From: an uncultured Eubacteriales bacterium
GTDB taxonomy: Bacteria > Bacillota > Clostridia > Oscillospirales > Oscillospiraceae
Assembly (NCBI GenBank): GCA_900544295.1
Contig: UQUO01000005.1
Coordinates: forward strand, 91,407-155,406
Reading direction: 5' to 3'
Length of the DNA stretch: 64,000 bases
Shown here piece after piece: positions 1-11,518 of the stretch. How positions within the stretch are numbered: position 1 is the stretch's first letter; each line of letters begins with the position of its first letter. The notes beneath the pieces are model-generated. The model searched no databases, was not told the origin of the DNA, and saw only the letters and a program-made list of their open reading frames with translations. Made by a program: the position numbers and the translations under genes.

Positions 1-155
1 GAGACGCCCTTGTCTCTGAGCCTGGAATTCCACAAGCCGATCTGCCGGAGCAGCTCACCCGGCTCTGTGGTATCCACGCAGAAGAGCGTGCCGGTCTTGA
101 GGCTGGCCAGCGTCGGTGCGCCCTGCTCTATCATGTATTTTTCCAGCGGCGCCAT
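1..155 (-). CDS. DUF3793 family protein, 3' part cut by window edge
   Basis: The minus strand reads from an ATG at 155 and stays open to the window edge, giving 51 residues that begin MAPLEKYMIEQGAPTLASL and include KTGTLFCVDT. The 'CAPTLAGLKTGSLF' type of opening is characteristic of DUF3793 proteins, which in Clostridia often sit beside flavodoxin, FeoAB and DUF2325 genes. The start lies 3 nt after the stop of the upstream DUF2325 gene (TGA GAG ATG), so the two are surely co-transcribed. Function is unknown; a link to iron or heme handling is an inference from typical neighbours. The C-terminal part is outside the window. Confidence 0.7.
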   Translation of the reverse strand, partial: MAPLEKYMIEQGAPTLASLKTGTLFCVDTTEPGELLRQIGLWNSRLRDKGV

Positions 156-158
156 CTC

Positions 159-446
159 TCACACCGCCGCACAGTGTTCCATGAGCGCCGCACGCAGGGC
201 AGTACCGCTGCTGGTGAGCACCCGCGCAACGGGCACGTCGTTCTTCTTCGCCTCGGCGATGACGCTCAGCGCCATCTTGTGCGAGACCGTGCTTATAAAA
301 AGTATCAGCAGGTCTGGTGTACCTACCTTCTTTTTAAGGGAGCCGTTCTCCTTCGTAAAAACCTTGGCCTTGCAGCCGTGCTCACGGCAAATGCTCTCGT
401 ACTTGCCCGCCATACACTCGTTCCCGCCCACTATGACTACGCTCAT
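159..446 (-). CDS. DUF2325 domain protein
   Basis: A 95-residue protein beginning MSVVIVGGNECM and containing GCKAKVFT, GTPDLLILF and the STVSHKMA segment, which together match the small DUF2325 family. The ATG at 446 is preferred over upstream in-frame GTG (455) and ATG (452), because the purine-rich AAAGGTG site at 456-461 is too close to those two. It is the first gene of a minus-strand pair with the DUF3793 gene. DUF2325 proteins are frequent neighbours of ferrous-iron transport genes in Clostridia. The biochemical role is unknown. An inverted repeat upstream (497-514) may be its operator. Confidence 0.75.
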   Translation of the reverse strand: MSVVIVGGNECMAGKYESICREHGCKAKVFTKENGSLKKKVGTPDLLILFISTVSHKMALSVIAEAKKNDVPVARVLTSSGTALRAALMEHCAAV

Positions 447-461
447 ATTCATCACCTTTCC

Positions 462-514
462 TAGTTAGTCTGGGCTAATCTATGCGCTTAAAAAATAGTT
501 AGTGCTATCTAACT
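462..514. promoter_or_regulatory. Inverted repeats upstream of the DUF2325 gene (possible DtxR-type metal operator)
   Basis: AGTTAG at 497-502 and CTAACT at 509-514 form a perfect inverted repeat with a 6-nt centre. A second, imperfect TAGTTAG...CTAATCTA pair lies at 462-482, next to the start codon. GTTAG/CTAAC half-sites resemble operators of DtxR/IdeR-type metal regulators. The assignment is inference from that resemblance and from the iron-associated gene family downstream. Confidence 0.4.
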
Positions 515-576
515 TGCAGAATTATATTACTACATCCCTGTGCGCAGGTCAAGTATTTTTTTGCCGCGGCCTGTTT

Positions 577-606
577 TGATGCAAATTTGATACAAGCCCG
601 TGTTAT
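577..606 (+). promoter_or_regulatory. Upstream element shared with the second solute-binding gene
   Basis: This 30-nt stretch begins TGATGCAAA, has GATACAA in the middle and ends TGTTAT. It matches 42011-42040 at 24 of 30 positions. Both copies lie just upstream of a solute-binding lipoprotein gene at a similar distance. TGTTAT may be the -10 hexamer; the -35 is unclear. It is likely a shared promoter or regulator site. Confidence 0.45.
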
Positions 607-630
607 CCTGGCGGAAAAGGGGGCGTATAC

Positions 631-2607
631 ATGAAAAAACTCATCTCCTGGCTGCTCCTGTGCGCTCTTTTGCTCTCTCTCGCAGCCTGCGGAAGCAGTG
701 GACAGGTCGTCTCGCCAACATCGGATTCCGGCGACTGGGGCGGGCGCGGGCAGCCCTTCGCGCTGAAAAGCGTGGAGCTTCCGGGTCAGGCGCTGGGACT
801 CGCCGCCTGCGGCGATGCGCTCTGCGTGCTCGTCCAGGGCGAGGCCCGCGCGCTCTACAGTGTCGAGGACGGGCAGCTTGTGCAGCTGGGCTATTCCGAG
901 GCAGACGGCGCGGCGGGACGCATGACGGCGGATGAGTCCGGTGTCTGGCTCACGCTTATCGGTGCAGATGGCTCTGGCCCGCGCCTGGCACACTATCCGC
1001 TGGACGGCAACAGCGCAGACGCTTACATTGAGCCGGACGCGCAGGACTGCACTCGCCTGGCCTATGGCAGTGGACTGATCTGGCTCTATGACAGCGCCCT
1101 TGGGCGGCTGCTGGCGCTGAAGCCGGACGGGACCGAGTCGCTCCGCTTGGAGCTGGACGAGCCGGTCTACAGTCTTGCGCCCATTGAAAACGGGACAATG
1201 GCCCAGAGCCGGGAAACGCTGCTGCGCTGCACGGCGAATGGCGTCGCCGATGCCGGGGCCTGCTCCGGCTCAATTTGGTCCTCGGATGACGGCGGCTGGC
1301 TTGAAACAGATGCCGACGGTCTCTGGCACAGCACTGAAGCCGGGCGCGAGGCCGTGGCCATCTGGGCCGAGTGCGGCATCTCGCTGTCTGACATCACAGC
1401 GCTCACACCGCTTGACGGGAGCTACGCCCTCATAAGCGGCGACGCGCTATGGCTGCTAGAGCCCGCCGCGCCGGATGACATTGAGCCCCGGCGCGAGGTG
1501 TCAGTCTACTGTCTCGACCCGGGCGCCGATGACTTCCTCGGCCCGGTGCTCGCCGCCGTCAACGCCGCGGAGCCTGCGCTCTACGCCTACACGCTGCACG
1601 ACCCGGACGCGGACATGGAGACGCGCATCTCTACGCTCGCGGCGCTCTATGCCTCCGGTGAGGGGCCGGAGCTCATCTGCCTGGGCGGCATCGACCCGCT
1701 GGACTACATTGGCTCAGGCTGGTTTGCGGATATCTACGACCTTATGGAGAGCCAGGGCGGCATGAGCCGCGACGAGCTGGTTGCACCGGGACCCTACGAG
1801 CTGGGCGGCGCGCTCTACTCCCTCCCCGCCGCTTTCGGCATCAGCACCATGCTGGGCCGCGAGAGCCGCTTCGGGCAGTATTACAGCCTCTACGCTCCCG
1901 ACATCATAGACCTCGACAGTAAAATAAGCCCCGATCAGGTCCTCAGCCGGGATGAGCTGTACAGCCTGATATGCACCACCCTCGCGGCGCGGCTCCGCCT
2001 CGGCGAGCTGCCTGAGGCGGAGTCGCTGACGGCGCTGCTCGAACTGGCGGCAGAGCCTAGGAAAACATCCGAATACATCCCGCCCGAGGAAGCCTTCGGG
2101 GCGGACATGGTAATGCTGGGCTACCAATATCTCTACAATGCCCGCTCCCTCGCGGAAGCCGAGGCCGCGGCGGGCTGCGAGCTCTGGCCGGTGGGCGCGC
2201 CCACGGCGGACGGGGCCTGCGGCTCCGCGGCGAGGACGCTCATAAGCTGGGCCGTCAGCGCCGCCTACGCGGAAAACGGCGACGGCTGGGCGCTGCTCCA
2301 GGCCCTGCTCCGTCTGCCCGAGGCGAATGTTTTCGCTGAGACGCCCATGTACCGTCAGCTGTTCGAGGCCCAGCTGCAAGAGTTATCCTTCCCGGACGAG
2401 GAGTTCCTGCCCGCCGTCACCGAGCGGCAGCGTGACTGCTTTCTCGGCCTGCTGGACGAGCTGGAGCTGGCCGCATACACGACCTCGCCCCTGCTCGATA
2501 TCGTCTCCGAAGAGGGCGTGGCGCTGCGTGCGGGCGCTCAGACGCCCGAGGGCGCGGCGCAGCTCATCCTGGAGCGTGCGGCACTGTACCGGTCAGAGCA
2601 TGGCTGA
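631..2607 (+). CDS. Extracellular solute-binding lipoprotein with N-terminal propeller-like region
   Basis: A 658-residue protein. Residues 1-20 are a lipoprotein signal with lipobox LAAC (lipidated Cys20). Residues about 45-280 are made of short repeated segments rich in Trp-Leu and Asp-Gly pairs (for example VWLTLIGADGSG, LIWLYDSALG), suggesting a beta-propeller-like domain. Residues about 285-658 look like a family-1 extracellular solute-binding domain (PELICLGGIDPLDY; C-terminal AQLILERAALYRSEHG). Such proteins normally feed an ABC importer, but no permease or ATPase gene is nearby, so it may serve an unlinked transporter or act as a sensor. Its C-terminal motif is mirrored in the damaged gene at 42062. 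Confidence 0.65.
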   Translation: MKKLISWLLLCALLLSLAACGSSGQVVSPTSDSGDWGGRGQPFALKSVELPGQALGLAACGDALCVLVQGEARALYSVEDGQLVQLGYSEADGAAGRMTADESGVWLTLIGADGSGPRLAHYPLDGNSADAYIEPDAQDCTRLAYGSGLIWLYDSALGRLLALKPDGTESLRLELDEPVYSLAPIENGTMAQSRETLLRCTANGVADAGACSGSIWSSDDGGWLETDADGLWHSTEAGREAVAIWAECGISLSDITALTPLDGSYALISGDALWLLEPAAPDDIEPRREVSVYCLDPGADDFLGPVLAAVNAAEPALYAYTLHDPDADMETRISTLAALYASGEGPELICLGGIDPLDYIGSGWFADIYDLMESQGGMSRDELVAPGPYELGGALYSLPAAFGISTMLGRESRFGQYYSLYAPDIIDLDSKISPDQVLSRDELYSLICTTLAARLRLGELPEAESLTALLELAAEPRKTSEYIPPEEAFGADMVMLGYQYLYNARSLAEAEAAAGCELWPVGAPTADGACGSAARTLISWAVSAAYAENGDGWALLQALLRLPEANVFAETPMYRQLFEAQLQELSFPDEEFLPAVTERQRDCFLGLLDELELAAYTTSPLLDIVSEEGVALRAGAQTPEGAAQLILERAALYRSEHG

Positions 2608-2610
2608 GCG

Positions 2611-4971
<2,361 letters not shown>

Positions 4972-5048
4972 TCAAGGAAAATTCGGCACTTTCAACGTAC
5001 CTGTATCATTGTATGCCGCCTCCGCCCCATTGTGACGGCACAAAAAAA

Positions 5049-5072
5049 CCGCCCCCTGCATGTAGGGGGCGG
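5049..5072 (-). terminator. queA: Intrinsic terminator of queA
   Basis: Stem CCGCCCCCT/AGGGGGCGG with a 6-nt loop, followed on the minus strand by GGTTTTTTTG. It lies 17 nt beyond the queA stop. Confidence 0.9.
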
Positions 5073-5088
5073 CCCATGGTCATTTTAT

Positions 5089-6111
5089 TCAGCTGATAAA
5101 CATCGCGTCACCAAACGAGAAGAAGCGGTAGCGCTTTTCAACGGCCTCCTTGTATGCCGCAAGGACATGTTCGCGGCCGGCGAGAGCGGAGACAAGCATT
5201 ATCAGAGTGCTCTCAGGCAGGTGGAAGTTAGTAATGAGGGCGCCGAGGCACTTAAATTTGTAGCCGGGGTAAATGAAGATGTTGGTCCAGCCGGATTTGG
5301 CATCCATCGTACCGTCTTCATTGGCAAAGCTCTCGACCGTGCGGCAGGAGGTAGTGCCGACGCAGACGATTCTGCCTCCCGCACGCTTTGTCTCGGTTAT
5401 TATACGCGCCGTCTCCTCCGGAATGATGCAGAATTCGGAGTGCATCTCGTGCTCCTCGATGTCCTCCGCCTTCACAGGGCGGAAGGTGCCGAGGCCGACG
5501 TGCAGCGTGACGAAGCATTCACGCACTCCCTTTTCAGCAATCTTAGCCAGTAGCTCTTTGGTAAAATGCAGGCCCGCCGTCGGCGCGGCGGCGCTGCCCA
5601 GCTCGCGGGAGTACACGGTCTGGTAGCGCTCCCCGTCCTCCAGCTCCGCCTTGATATACGGAGGCAGAGGCATACGTCCCAGGCGCTCCAGCACTTCGAG
5701 GAATATGCCGTCGTACTTGAACTCGATAATGCGGTTTCCACCCTCCGCGACCTCAAGAACTTCGGCTTCGAGCTCGCCGCCGCCGAAGATGAGGCGCGTG
5801 CCGGGTTTCGCCTTGCGTCCCGGGCGGGTCATGCACTCCCAGCGCCCGCCGCCGAGGTCGCGCAGAAGCAGGACTTCCACCGCCCCGCCCGTCTCCCGCG
5901 CGCCCATGAGCCGCGCGGGCAGCACGCGCGAATCATTCATCACCAGGCAGTCGCCGGGGCGGAGCAGCTCAGGCAGCTCGGAAAACACGCGATGCTCCGT
6001 CGCGCCGCTGACCTTATCCAGGCAAAGCAGCCGCGAGGCGTCCCGTCGCTCCAGCGGCGTCTGCGCGATGAGCTCTTCGGGCAGATAGAAACTAAAATCC
6101 GATGTCTTCAT
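5089..6111 (-). CDS. queA: S-adenosylmethionine:tRNA ribosyltransferase-isomerase
   Basis: A 340-residue protein of normal QueA length. It transfers and isomerises the ribose of S-adenosylmethionine onto 7-aminomethyl-7-deazaguanine at the wobble position of tRNA, giving epoxyqueuosine. Family signatures include the N-terminal [52 protein letters not shown] and [15 protein letters not shown]. It follows the SpoIID-like gene by 16 nt and has its own strong terminator. Other queuosine genes are not in the window. Confidence 0.97.
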   Translation of the reverse strand: MKTSDFSFYLPEELIAQTPLERRDASRLLCLDKVSGATEHRVFSELPELLRPGDCLVMNDSRVLPARLMGARETGGAVEVLLLRDLGGGRWECMTRPGRKAKPGTRLIFGGGELEAEVLEVAEGGNRIIEFKYDGIFLEVLERLGRMPLPPYIKAELEDGERYQTVYSRELGSAAAPTAGLHFTKELLAKIAEKGVRECFVTLHVGLGTFRPVKAEDIEEHEMHSEFCIIPEETARIITETKRAGGRIVCVGTTSCRTVESFANEDGTMDAKSGWTNIFIYPGYKFKCLGALITNFHLPESTLIMLVSALAGREHVLAAYKEAVEKRYRFFSFGDAMFIS

Positions 6112-6127
6112 GCGCTGTGCCTCTGTA

Positions 6128-7855
6128 TCAATAGGTATAGGTAGCCGACGCGAGGGTGATGTCGGTGTAGTAGAAGTTGACTATCTGGTCGTAGGTAAAG
6201 CCGTAAGTCTTGGCCATGGCGTAGGCGCCGAACTGGCTCATACCGAGGCTGTGGCCCCAGCCGCTGCCGATGAAAGTGACGCTGTCGCCATTTTCGCTTA
6301 TCTCAAAGGAGATGCTCTTCAGGCCCAGCGTAGAGGTGCAGAATTCATAGCAGGCCTTCCCGCTGAAGCTGGCGCTGCGGCCGTTGGAGTCCGTGAGCTT
6401 CATGCCGATGACGTTGCCGGTGTCGGAGTAAGTGATCTCGATGCTGTCCGCAGAGGCGATGGAGAAACCAAGGGTATTCGCCTTTTCAGCCAACTGGCTG
6501 CGTGTCAAGGTGTCGGTCCAGCTGCTGTTGGCGTTTATGCTCGCGGCAGCAGCCTCAAAGCTGTCCACCTTGCCGCGCAGATAGCCCACGGCGTTGCCTG
6601 TGATGTTCTCGCTGTCCTCCGTCGCGCCGCCGTTGGAGGAGCAGTACATGGCTGAAATAGGCTCGCCCGCGTAAAGTATGTAGATGCCGGCGGTCTGTTC
6701 CACAGCGGCGTCCGAGGTACTTGTCGCGCCGGTGAGTCCGCGGTAGACCTGGCTGTAGGTGTCGTTCGTCACGTCAAAGCCGTAGTAGGAGTTGGCGTTG
6801 AAATGGCTTGCGGCGTAGGTGCGGGCGCAGAGGGCCTGGGCCTTGAGGGCCTCTATGGGCCAGCTGCCGCTCATCTCGTAGGGGATGACGCCTTTGACGT
6901 AGTCCTCGATGTCAACTATGTTTATGACAGTGAGCTTGTCTCCGCTGCGGCGGACGTATTCAAAGTCGCCGTGGTAGCGGTAGCCCTTGAACCAGGTGAC
7001 GGCAGGCTCATAGCTGGTCTGCGGGCTGACGGCGAGGTTCAGATCCTTGCCGCAGTCGAACTCAAATAGTATGGTCCCGTCCGTCGTGCGGCATACTGTG
7101 ACGCAGTACTGCGAGGCGGTGTAGACCTGGCCGCCGGTACCGGACCAGCTGAGGGCGGCCTGCGCCTCGGCGGAGGTAGCATAGCTGCCGTAAAGGGCGT
7201 AATAAGCGCCGTTGTAGTAGGCCGGGAAACCGCCGTATTGCGAAGCGGCGTTGGCCGCCTCCTCAAAGCTCATGTAGCTGCCCGGCAGGAGGATGTGGTA
7301 GCAGCCGAGGCTCGCGCCGCTGCTGATGGTGACGTTTTTGTCCATCGCCATGGTTATGGCCGTCTCGGTTGTGTAGCCGACCTGGTGAAAGATGCGGTTG
7401 GAGTCGTAATACCCGAAGAGATAGCCGCTGCCGACATCGTTTTCAAGGTTGGCGGACTCAAGCGTACTGTTGCGGATGCTGCTCGTGCCGTCGTAGTAGT
7501 AGAGGCCGACACGGAACTTGGAATAGGGCAGGCTTATCCGCCCGGTCACGGAAAGGTGCTCCGGCGTAGGCGAGACCTCGTCCCTGCCCGGGCGAGTCGA
7601 GGAGCCGGAGGAACCGGAGCTGCCGCCCACGGTGGTAAGGCCGTCCGCCGTCATGACAGCGGCGTCACCCGAAACAAAAGAGGTGCCGCCCTCCCCTATC
7701 GCGTAGGCTGAGCCGAGGCCCCCGGTCAGGACGCTGTTCGAGTCGTTAACATAGATATCCCCCGCAGCGGCCGCCGGAACAGCCGGAAATAGCCCCGCGA
7801 TGAACAGCAGGGCCAGTATAAATGCGGGTATGGCGTTCAATCTCTTCATTTTCAT
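6128..7855 (-). CDS. SpoIID/LytB domain protein, secreted
   Basis: A 575-residue protein with a Sec signal (residues 1-31, ending PAAAA). Residues about 190-260 include a SPOR-like segment ([29 protein letters not shown]). A SpoIID domain spans about 290-570, with [31 protein letters not shown], and the C-terminal [17 protein letters not shown] motif. SpoIID is a peptidoglycan lytic transglycosylase used in engulfment; proteins with this longer architecture are often sporulation or wall proteins rather than the canonical SpoIID. Start ATG 7855 has AAAGGTGA upstream. Co-transcription with queA is likely. Confidence 0.85.
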   Translation of the reverse strand: MKMKRLNAIPAFILALLFIAGLFPAVPAAAAGDIYVNDSNSVLTGGLGSAYAIGEGGTSFVSGDAAVMTADGLTTVGGSSGSSGSSTRPGRDEVSPTPEHLSVTGRISLPYSKFRVGLYYYDGTSSIRNSTLESANLENDVGSGYLFGYYDSNRIFHQVGYTTETAITMAMDKNVTISSGASLGCYHILLPGSYMSFEEAANAASQYGGFPAYYNGAYYALYGSYATSAEAQAALSWSGTGGQVYTASQYCVTVCRTTDGTILFEFDCGKDLNLAVSPQTSYEPAVTWFKGYRYHGDFEYVRRSGDKLTVINIVDIEDYVKGVIPYEMSGSWPIEALKAQALCARTYAASHFNANSYYGFDVTNDTYSQVYRGLTGATSTSDAAVEQTAGIYILYAGEPISAMYCSSNGGATEDSENITGNAVGYLRGKVDSFEAAAASINANSSWTDTLTRSQLAEKANTLGFSIASADSIEITYSDTGNVIGMKLTDSNGRSASFSGKACYEFCTSTLGLKSISFEISENGDSVTFIGSGWGHSLGMSQFGAYAMAKTYGFTYDQIVNFYYTDITLASATYTY

Positions 7856-7876
7856 TTGTTCACCTTTTGACGTTTG

Positions 7877-7905
7877 TTGACTGGCATAAATGCAGGTGGT
7901 AAAAT
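7877..7905 (+). promoter_or_regulatory. Sigma-A promoter of the asd-dapA-dapB operon
   Basis: TTGACT at 7877-7882 and TAAAAT at 7900-7905 with a 17-nt spacer. It implies a leader of about 150 nt before asd. I see no lysine-riboswitch or T-box signature in that leader. Confidence 0.75.
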
Positions 7906-8061
7906 ATTAAATTGCTAAAGGGCCAACAGGTTATTGCCTTTTTCGACTTATTATGTCATTATAAAGGCTGATACAGAGAATTGCAAGCGTTATGTCACCC
8001 GGTATTATTTAACTGGCCGGTGAATATACTGTTTCGCATGGCTGAAAGGAAGGAATTTGGC

Positions 8062-9147
8062 ATGGAGAAACTCAAAGTCGGAGTCATCGGAGGAACCGGC
8101 ATGGTCGGCCAGCGCTACGTGACGCTGATAGCCAACCACCCGTGGTTCGAGCTGGCCGCCATCGCGGCGAGCGCCCGCAGCGCGGGCAAAACCTATGAGG
8201 AGGCCGTGGGCGCCAAGTGGGCTCTTGACGACCCCATGCCTGAGTGCGCGAAGAAGCTCGTCGTCAAGAACGCCGCGGACGTCGCGGACGTGGTAAAAGA
8301 CGTCGATTTTGTCTTCTCCGCCGTCGATATGAAGAAAGAGGAGATCCTCGCGCTTGAGGAGGAGTATGCCAAGGCCGAGTGCCCCGTCGTCTCCAACAAC
8401 AGCGCCAACCGCTGGACCCCGGACGTGCCGATGGTCATACCCGAGATAAACCCGGAGCATTTCGCCGTCATCGCGGACCAGAAGAAGCGCCTTGGCACCA
8501 AGCGCGGCTTTATCGCCGTCAAGTCCAACTGCTCCATCCAGAGCTATGTTCCCGCCCTCTCCCCCTTCAGGGATACCTTCGGCCTCGACAAGATCCTTGT
8601 CTGCACCTACCAGGCAATATCCGGCGCAGGCAAGACCTTCAAGACCTGGCCCGAGATGGTCGATAACGTCATCCCCTACATTGGCGGCGAAGAGGAGAAG
8701 AGCGAGCAGGAGCCCATGAAGGTCTGGGGCCGCGTGGAAAACGGCGTCATCGTGAACGCGAAAAAGCCGCTCATCACCGCCCAGTGCCTGCGCGTCGCCG
8801 CAGCGAACGGCCACATGGCCGCAGTGTTTGTGAGCTTCGACAAGAAGCCCACGATGGACGAGATGAAGGCCGTCTGGGCGTCCTATAAGGGCCGCGCCCA
8901 GGAGCTGGAGCTGCCCAGCGCGCCGAAGCAGTTCCTGCGCTATTTCGAGGAGCCTGACCGTCCGCAGACGAGGCTCGACCGTATGAACGAGGGCGGCATG
9001 CAGATAAGCATCGGCCGCCTGCGCCCCGACACGCAGTATGACTACAAGTTCGTCTGCCTCTCTCACAACACCCTGCGCGGCGCCGCCGGCGGGGCCGTCG
9101 AGCTGGCCGAGCTGCTCTGCGCCGAGGGTTATATAAGCGCAAAATAA
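8062..9147 (+). CDS. asd: Aspartate-semialdehyde dehydrogenase
   Basis: A 361-residue enzyme that reduces aspartyl phosphate to aspartate semialdehyde with NADPH, at the branch point to lysine, methionine and threonine. N-terminal GVIGGTGMVGQRY is the NADP-binding loop. SNCSIQSYVPAL holds the catalytic Cys; the length and sequence resemble the archaeal/fungal-type Asd rather than the E. coli type. The start is ATG 8062, placed by AAGGAAGG and by the N-terminal glycine motif; longer upstream frames have no ribosome binding site. First gene of the lysine/diaminopimelate operon. Confidence 0.95.
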   Translation: MEKLKVGVIGGTGMVGQRYVTLIANHPWFELAAIAASARSAGKTYEEAVGAKWALDDPMPECAKKLVVKNAADVADVVKDVDFVFSAVDMKKEEILALEEEYAKAECPVVSNNSANRWTPDVPMVIPEINPEHFAVIADQKKRLGTKRGFIAVKSNCSIQSYVPALSPFRDTFGLDKILVCTYQAISGAGKTFKTWPEMVDNVIPYIGGEEEKSEQEPMKVWGRVENGVIVNAKKPLITAQCLRVAAANGHMAAVFVSFDKKPTMDEMKAVWASYKGRAQELELPSAPKQFLRYFEEPDRPQTRLDRMNEGGMQISIGRLRPDTQYDYKFVCLSHNTLRGAAGGAVELAELLCAEGYISAK

Positions 9148-9175
9148 GCCCTAACATCTGAAGGAGGTTTGTAAA

Positions 9176-10066
9176 ATGGCCAAGACACCGATATTCACCG
9201 GCTCATGTACCGCCATAGTCACGCCATACCTCGAAAACGGCGTCGATTACGAGAAATATGCCGAACTCATCGACTTCCAGTACGAGGGCGGCACCTCCGC
9301 CATCCTCGTCTGCGGCACGACGGGCGAGAACCCGACGCACACCGAGGAAGAGCACAACAAGCTCGTCGAGCTCACCGTAAAGAAATGCGCCGGGCGCATG
9401 AAGACCATCGTCGGCGTCGGCGGCTATAATACCGCCCACGTCCTGGAGCAGGCCAAGCAGGCCGAAGCCTGCGGCGCGGACGGCATCCTCATGGTCACGC
9501 CCTACTATAACAAGAGCACCCAGAAGGGCCTAATAGAGCACTTCACCTACGTCGCTGACAGGGTCAGCGTGCCGATGATCCTCTACAACGTCCCCGGCCG
9601 CACCGGCATAGGCATCAAGCCCGCCACCTACAAGGTCCTCTCCAAGCACCCGAACATCAACGGCGTCAAGGAGGCCAGCGGCAACATCGCCGAATTCGCC
9701 CTCACCCGCTCCATATGCGGGGATGACCTGGTGTTCTGGTCCGGCAACGACTCAGACACCGTGCCGATGATGGCTCTTGGCGCCGTTGGCGTCATATCCG
9801 TGGCCTCGAACATCATCCCCAAGGACGTGGCTAAGCTCTGCGAGCTGGGCCTCGCGGGCGACTTCAAGGCCGCCGCCGCGGAGTATTTCCGCCTGGCCGA
9901 CTTCTTCGACAAGCTCTTCATCGAGACGAACCCCATCCCCGTCAAGACCGCCATGAACGTTGCGGGCATGAACGTCGGCAAGCTGCGTCTGCCCCTCGTT
10001 GATATGGACCCGGCCAACCTTGAAAAGCTCAAGGTCTCCATGCGCGGCGTGGGCCTCGAAGTGTAA
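9176..10066 (+). CDS. dapA: 4-hydroxy-tetrahydrodipicolinate synthase
   Basis: A 296-residue enzyme condensing pyruvate with aspartate semialdehyde. It shows CGTTGENPTHTEEEH, GVGGYNT, the catalytic Tyr region MVTPYYNKSTQKG, ILYNVPGRTG and the Schiff-base lysine in NGVKEASGN. Start ATG 9176 follows a strong GAAGGAGG. It lies 28 nt after asd. The product feeds cell-wall diaminopimelate, lysine and, in spore formers, dipicolinate. Confidence 0.97.
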   Translation: MAKTPIFTGSCTAIVTPYLENGVDYEKYAELIDFQYEGGTSAILVCGTTGENPTHTEEEHNKLVELTVKKCAGRMKTIVGVGGYNTAHVLEQAKQAEACGADGILMVTPYYNKSTQKGLIEHFTYVADRVSVPMILYNVPGRTGIGIKPATYKVLSKHPNINGVKEASGNIAEFALTRSICGDDLVFWSGNDSDTVPMMALGAVGVISVASNIIPKDVAKLCELGLAGDFKAAAAEYFRLADFFDKLFIETNPIPVKTAMNVAGMNVGKLRLPLVDMDPANLEKLKVSMRGVGLEV

Positions 10067-10092
10067 TTCACAGATACAAAGAGGGAATCCAT

Positions 10093-10860
10093 ATGCTAAA
10101 GATGATAGTCTCCGGCTGCAACGGACACATGGGCCAATGTGTCGTGTGCGGCTGCGCGGAGCTGGAGGGCGTGGAGATAGTCGCGGGCTTCAACCGCACG
10201 CCGGTGAAGAAGAACTGCTTCGAGGTCTATTCCGACCCCATGAGCTACGAGGGACCGGCGGACGTCGTCGTGGATTTCTCGAACCCCGCGAACCTTGACG
10301 GGCTGCTGGAGTTCTGCCTGCTGAGGAAGATACCCATAGTCCTGTGTACGACGGGTTACTCTGAGGAGCAGCTGAAGGACATTGAGAAAGCCGCGGCGCG
10401 CATACCGGTGTTCAAGTCCGGCAACATGTCGCTGGGAATAAACCTCATGATGCAGCTCGTGAAGCGGGCCTCCGCCGTGCTGGGCGAGAGTTTTGACGTC
10501 GAGATAGTGGAAAAGCACCACCGCCGCAAGGTGGACGCGCCGAGCGGCACGGCCCTGATGCTGGCAGACGCCGCCGCCTCTTCCCTGCCCTATAAAGCCG
10601 AGGAGGTCTTCGAGCGGCACAGTGTCCGGCAGCCTCGACGGCGCGAGGAGATAGGCATCTCCTCCATCCGCGGCGGCACCATCGTCGGCGAGCACGAGGT
10701 CATCTTCGCCGGGCATGACGAGGTGTTCGAGATGAAGCACTCGGCGCTCTCCCGCGAGGTCTTTGCCAGCGGCGCAATAGCCGCGGCGAGGTTTATCGCC
10801 GGGGTAAAGGCTCCGGGCATGTATAACATGGACGACTTGCTCAGAGATGTCATGAAATGA
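10093..10860 (+). CDS. dapB: 4-hydroxy-tetrahydrodipicolinate reductase
   Basis: A 255-residue enzyme for the next step after DapA. It has the nucleotide-binding N-terminus MIVSGCNGHMGQCV, DFSNPANLDGLLEF, LCTTGYSEEQ, the catalytic EKHHRRKVDAPSGTA motif, and SIRGGTIVGEHEV. It ends the asd-dapA-dapB operon, 26 nt after dapA, and is followed by a strong terminator. Confidence 0.96.
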   Translation: MLKMIVSGCNGHMGQCVVCGCAELEGVEIVAGFNRTPVKKNCFEVYSDPMSYEGPADVVVDFSNPANLDGLLEFCLLRKIPIVLCTTGYSEEQLKDIEKAAARIPVFKSGNMSLGINLMMQLVKRASAVLGESFDVEIVEKHHRRKVDAPSGTALMLADAAASSLPYKAEEVFERHSVRQPRRREEIGISSIRGGTIVGEHEVIFAGHDEVFEMKHSALSREVFASGAIAAARFIAGVKAPGMYNMDDLLRDVMK

Positions 10861-10867
10861 AAAAGGC

Positions 10868-10893
10868 GCCCTCCGGGAGTTCCCGGAGGGCGT
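10868..10893. terminator. Bidirectional terminator between dapB and the HD gene
   Basis: A perfect 12-bp stem starting CGCCCTCCGGGA with a 2-nt loop. It has T-rich sequence to the right and an A-run to the left, so it serves the convergent genes on both strands. Confidence 0.9.
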
Positions 10894-10910
10894 TGCTTTT
10901 ATATCTTATT

Positions 10911-11456
10911 TCACTCCGCAGTCATGGCTTCGAGCGTCATGGCGGCGAGCTCAGGCATCGTTATTCCCAGTAGCTCCGCCCCCTTGGCAATGATGTCTCT
11001 GGAACAGCCTGCGGCGAACTTCTTGTCCTTGAACTTTTTCATAACGGACTTCGCGTCCATGCCTTCAAAACCAGTGGGGCGCATGAGGGAAGCGGCCCAG
11101 ATGAGGCCCGTGAGCTCGTCCGTAGCAAAGAGTATCTTCTCCATATAGCGCTCCGGCTCGGCGTCGCTGCATATCCCCCAGCCGTGACTGACTACGGCGT
11201 GAACAACGCCTGCGTCTATGTCCAGCTCGCGCAGCAGCACGTCAGCGCGCCTGCAGTGCTCCTCGGGCCATTGCTCGAAGTCTATGTCGTGCAGGATACC
11301 GACTGCCTGCCAATAGTCCTCCATGCCCGGGTCATACTTGCCGGCCAGGTAACGCATGACCTTGCCGACGGTCTCAGCGTGCTGGATGTGGAAGGCTTCT
11401 TTATTGTAGCGCTTGGTCAGTTCGAGGGCCTGTTCCGGCGTGGGAATATAGCTCAT
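10911..11456 (-). CDS. HD-domain phosphohydrolase-like protein
   Basis: A 181-residue protein with HAETVGKVMRYLA, then the HD pair in AVGILHDIDFEQWPEEH and a second His in AVVSHGWG. HD proteins hydrolyse phosphomonoesters or nucleotides with a bound metal. The substrate of this short, single-domain type is not known. Start ATG 11456 follows GGAGGTAAGGAC. It is a single-gene unit convergent with dapB. Confidence 0.8.
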   Translation of the reverse strand: MSYIPTPEQALELTKRYNKEAFHIQHAETVGKVMRYLAGKYDPGMEDYWQAVGILHDIDFEQWPEEHCRRADVLLRELDIDAGVVHAVVSHGWGICSDAEPERYMEKILFATDELTGLIWAASLMRPTGFEGMDAKSVMKKFKDKKFAAGCSRDIIAKGAELLGITMPELAAMTLEAMTAE

Positions 11457-11518
11457 ATGTCCTTACCTCCACAAAACTTGATTGCATAATATTACGCCAG
11501 TTTTGCGGAAAATGCAAG

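Noticed and set aside
7906..8061. Lysine riboswitch before the asd-dapA-dapB operon
   Set aside because: The conserved L-box segments are not recognisable and the leader is short for the class.
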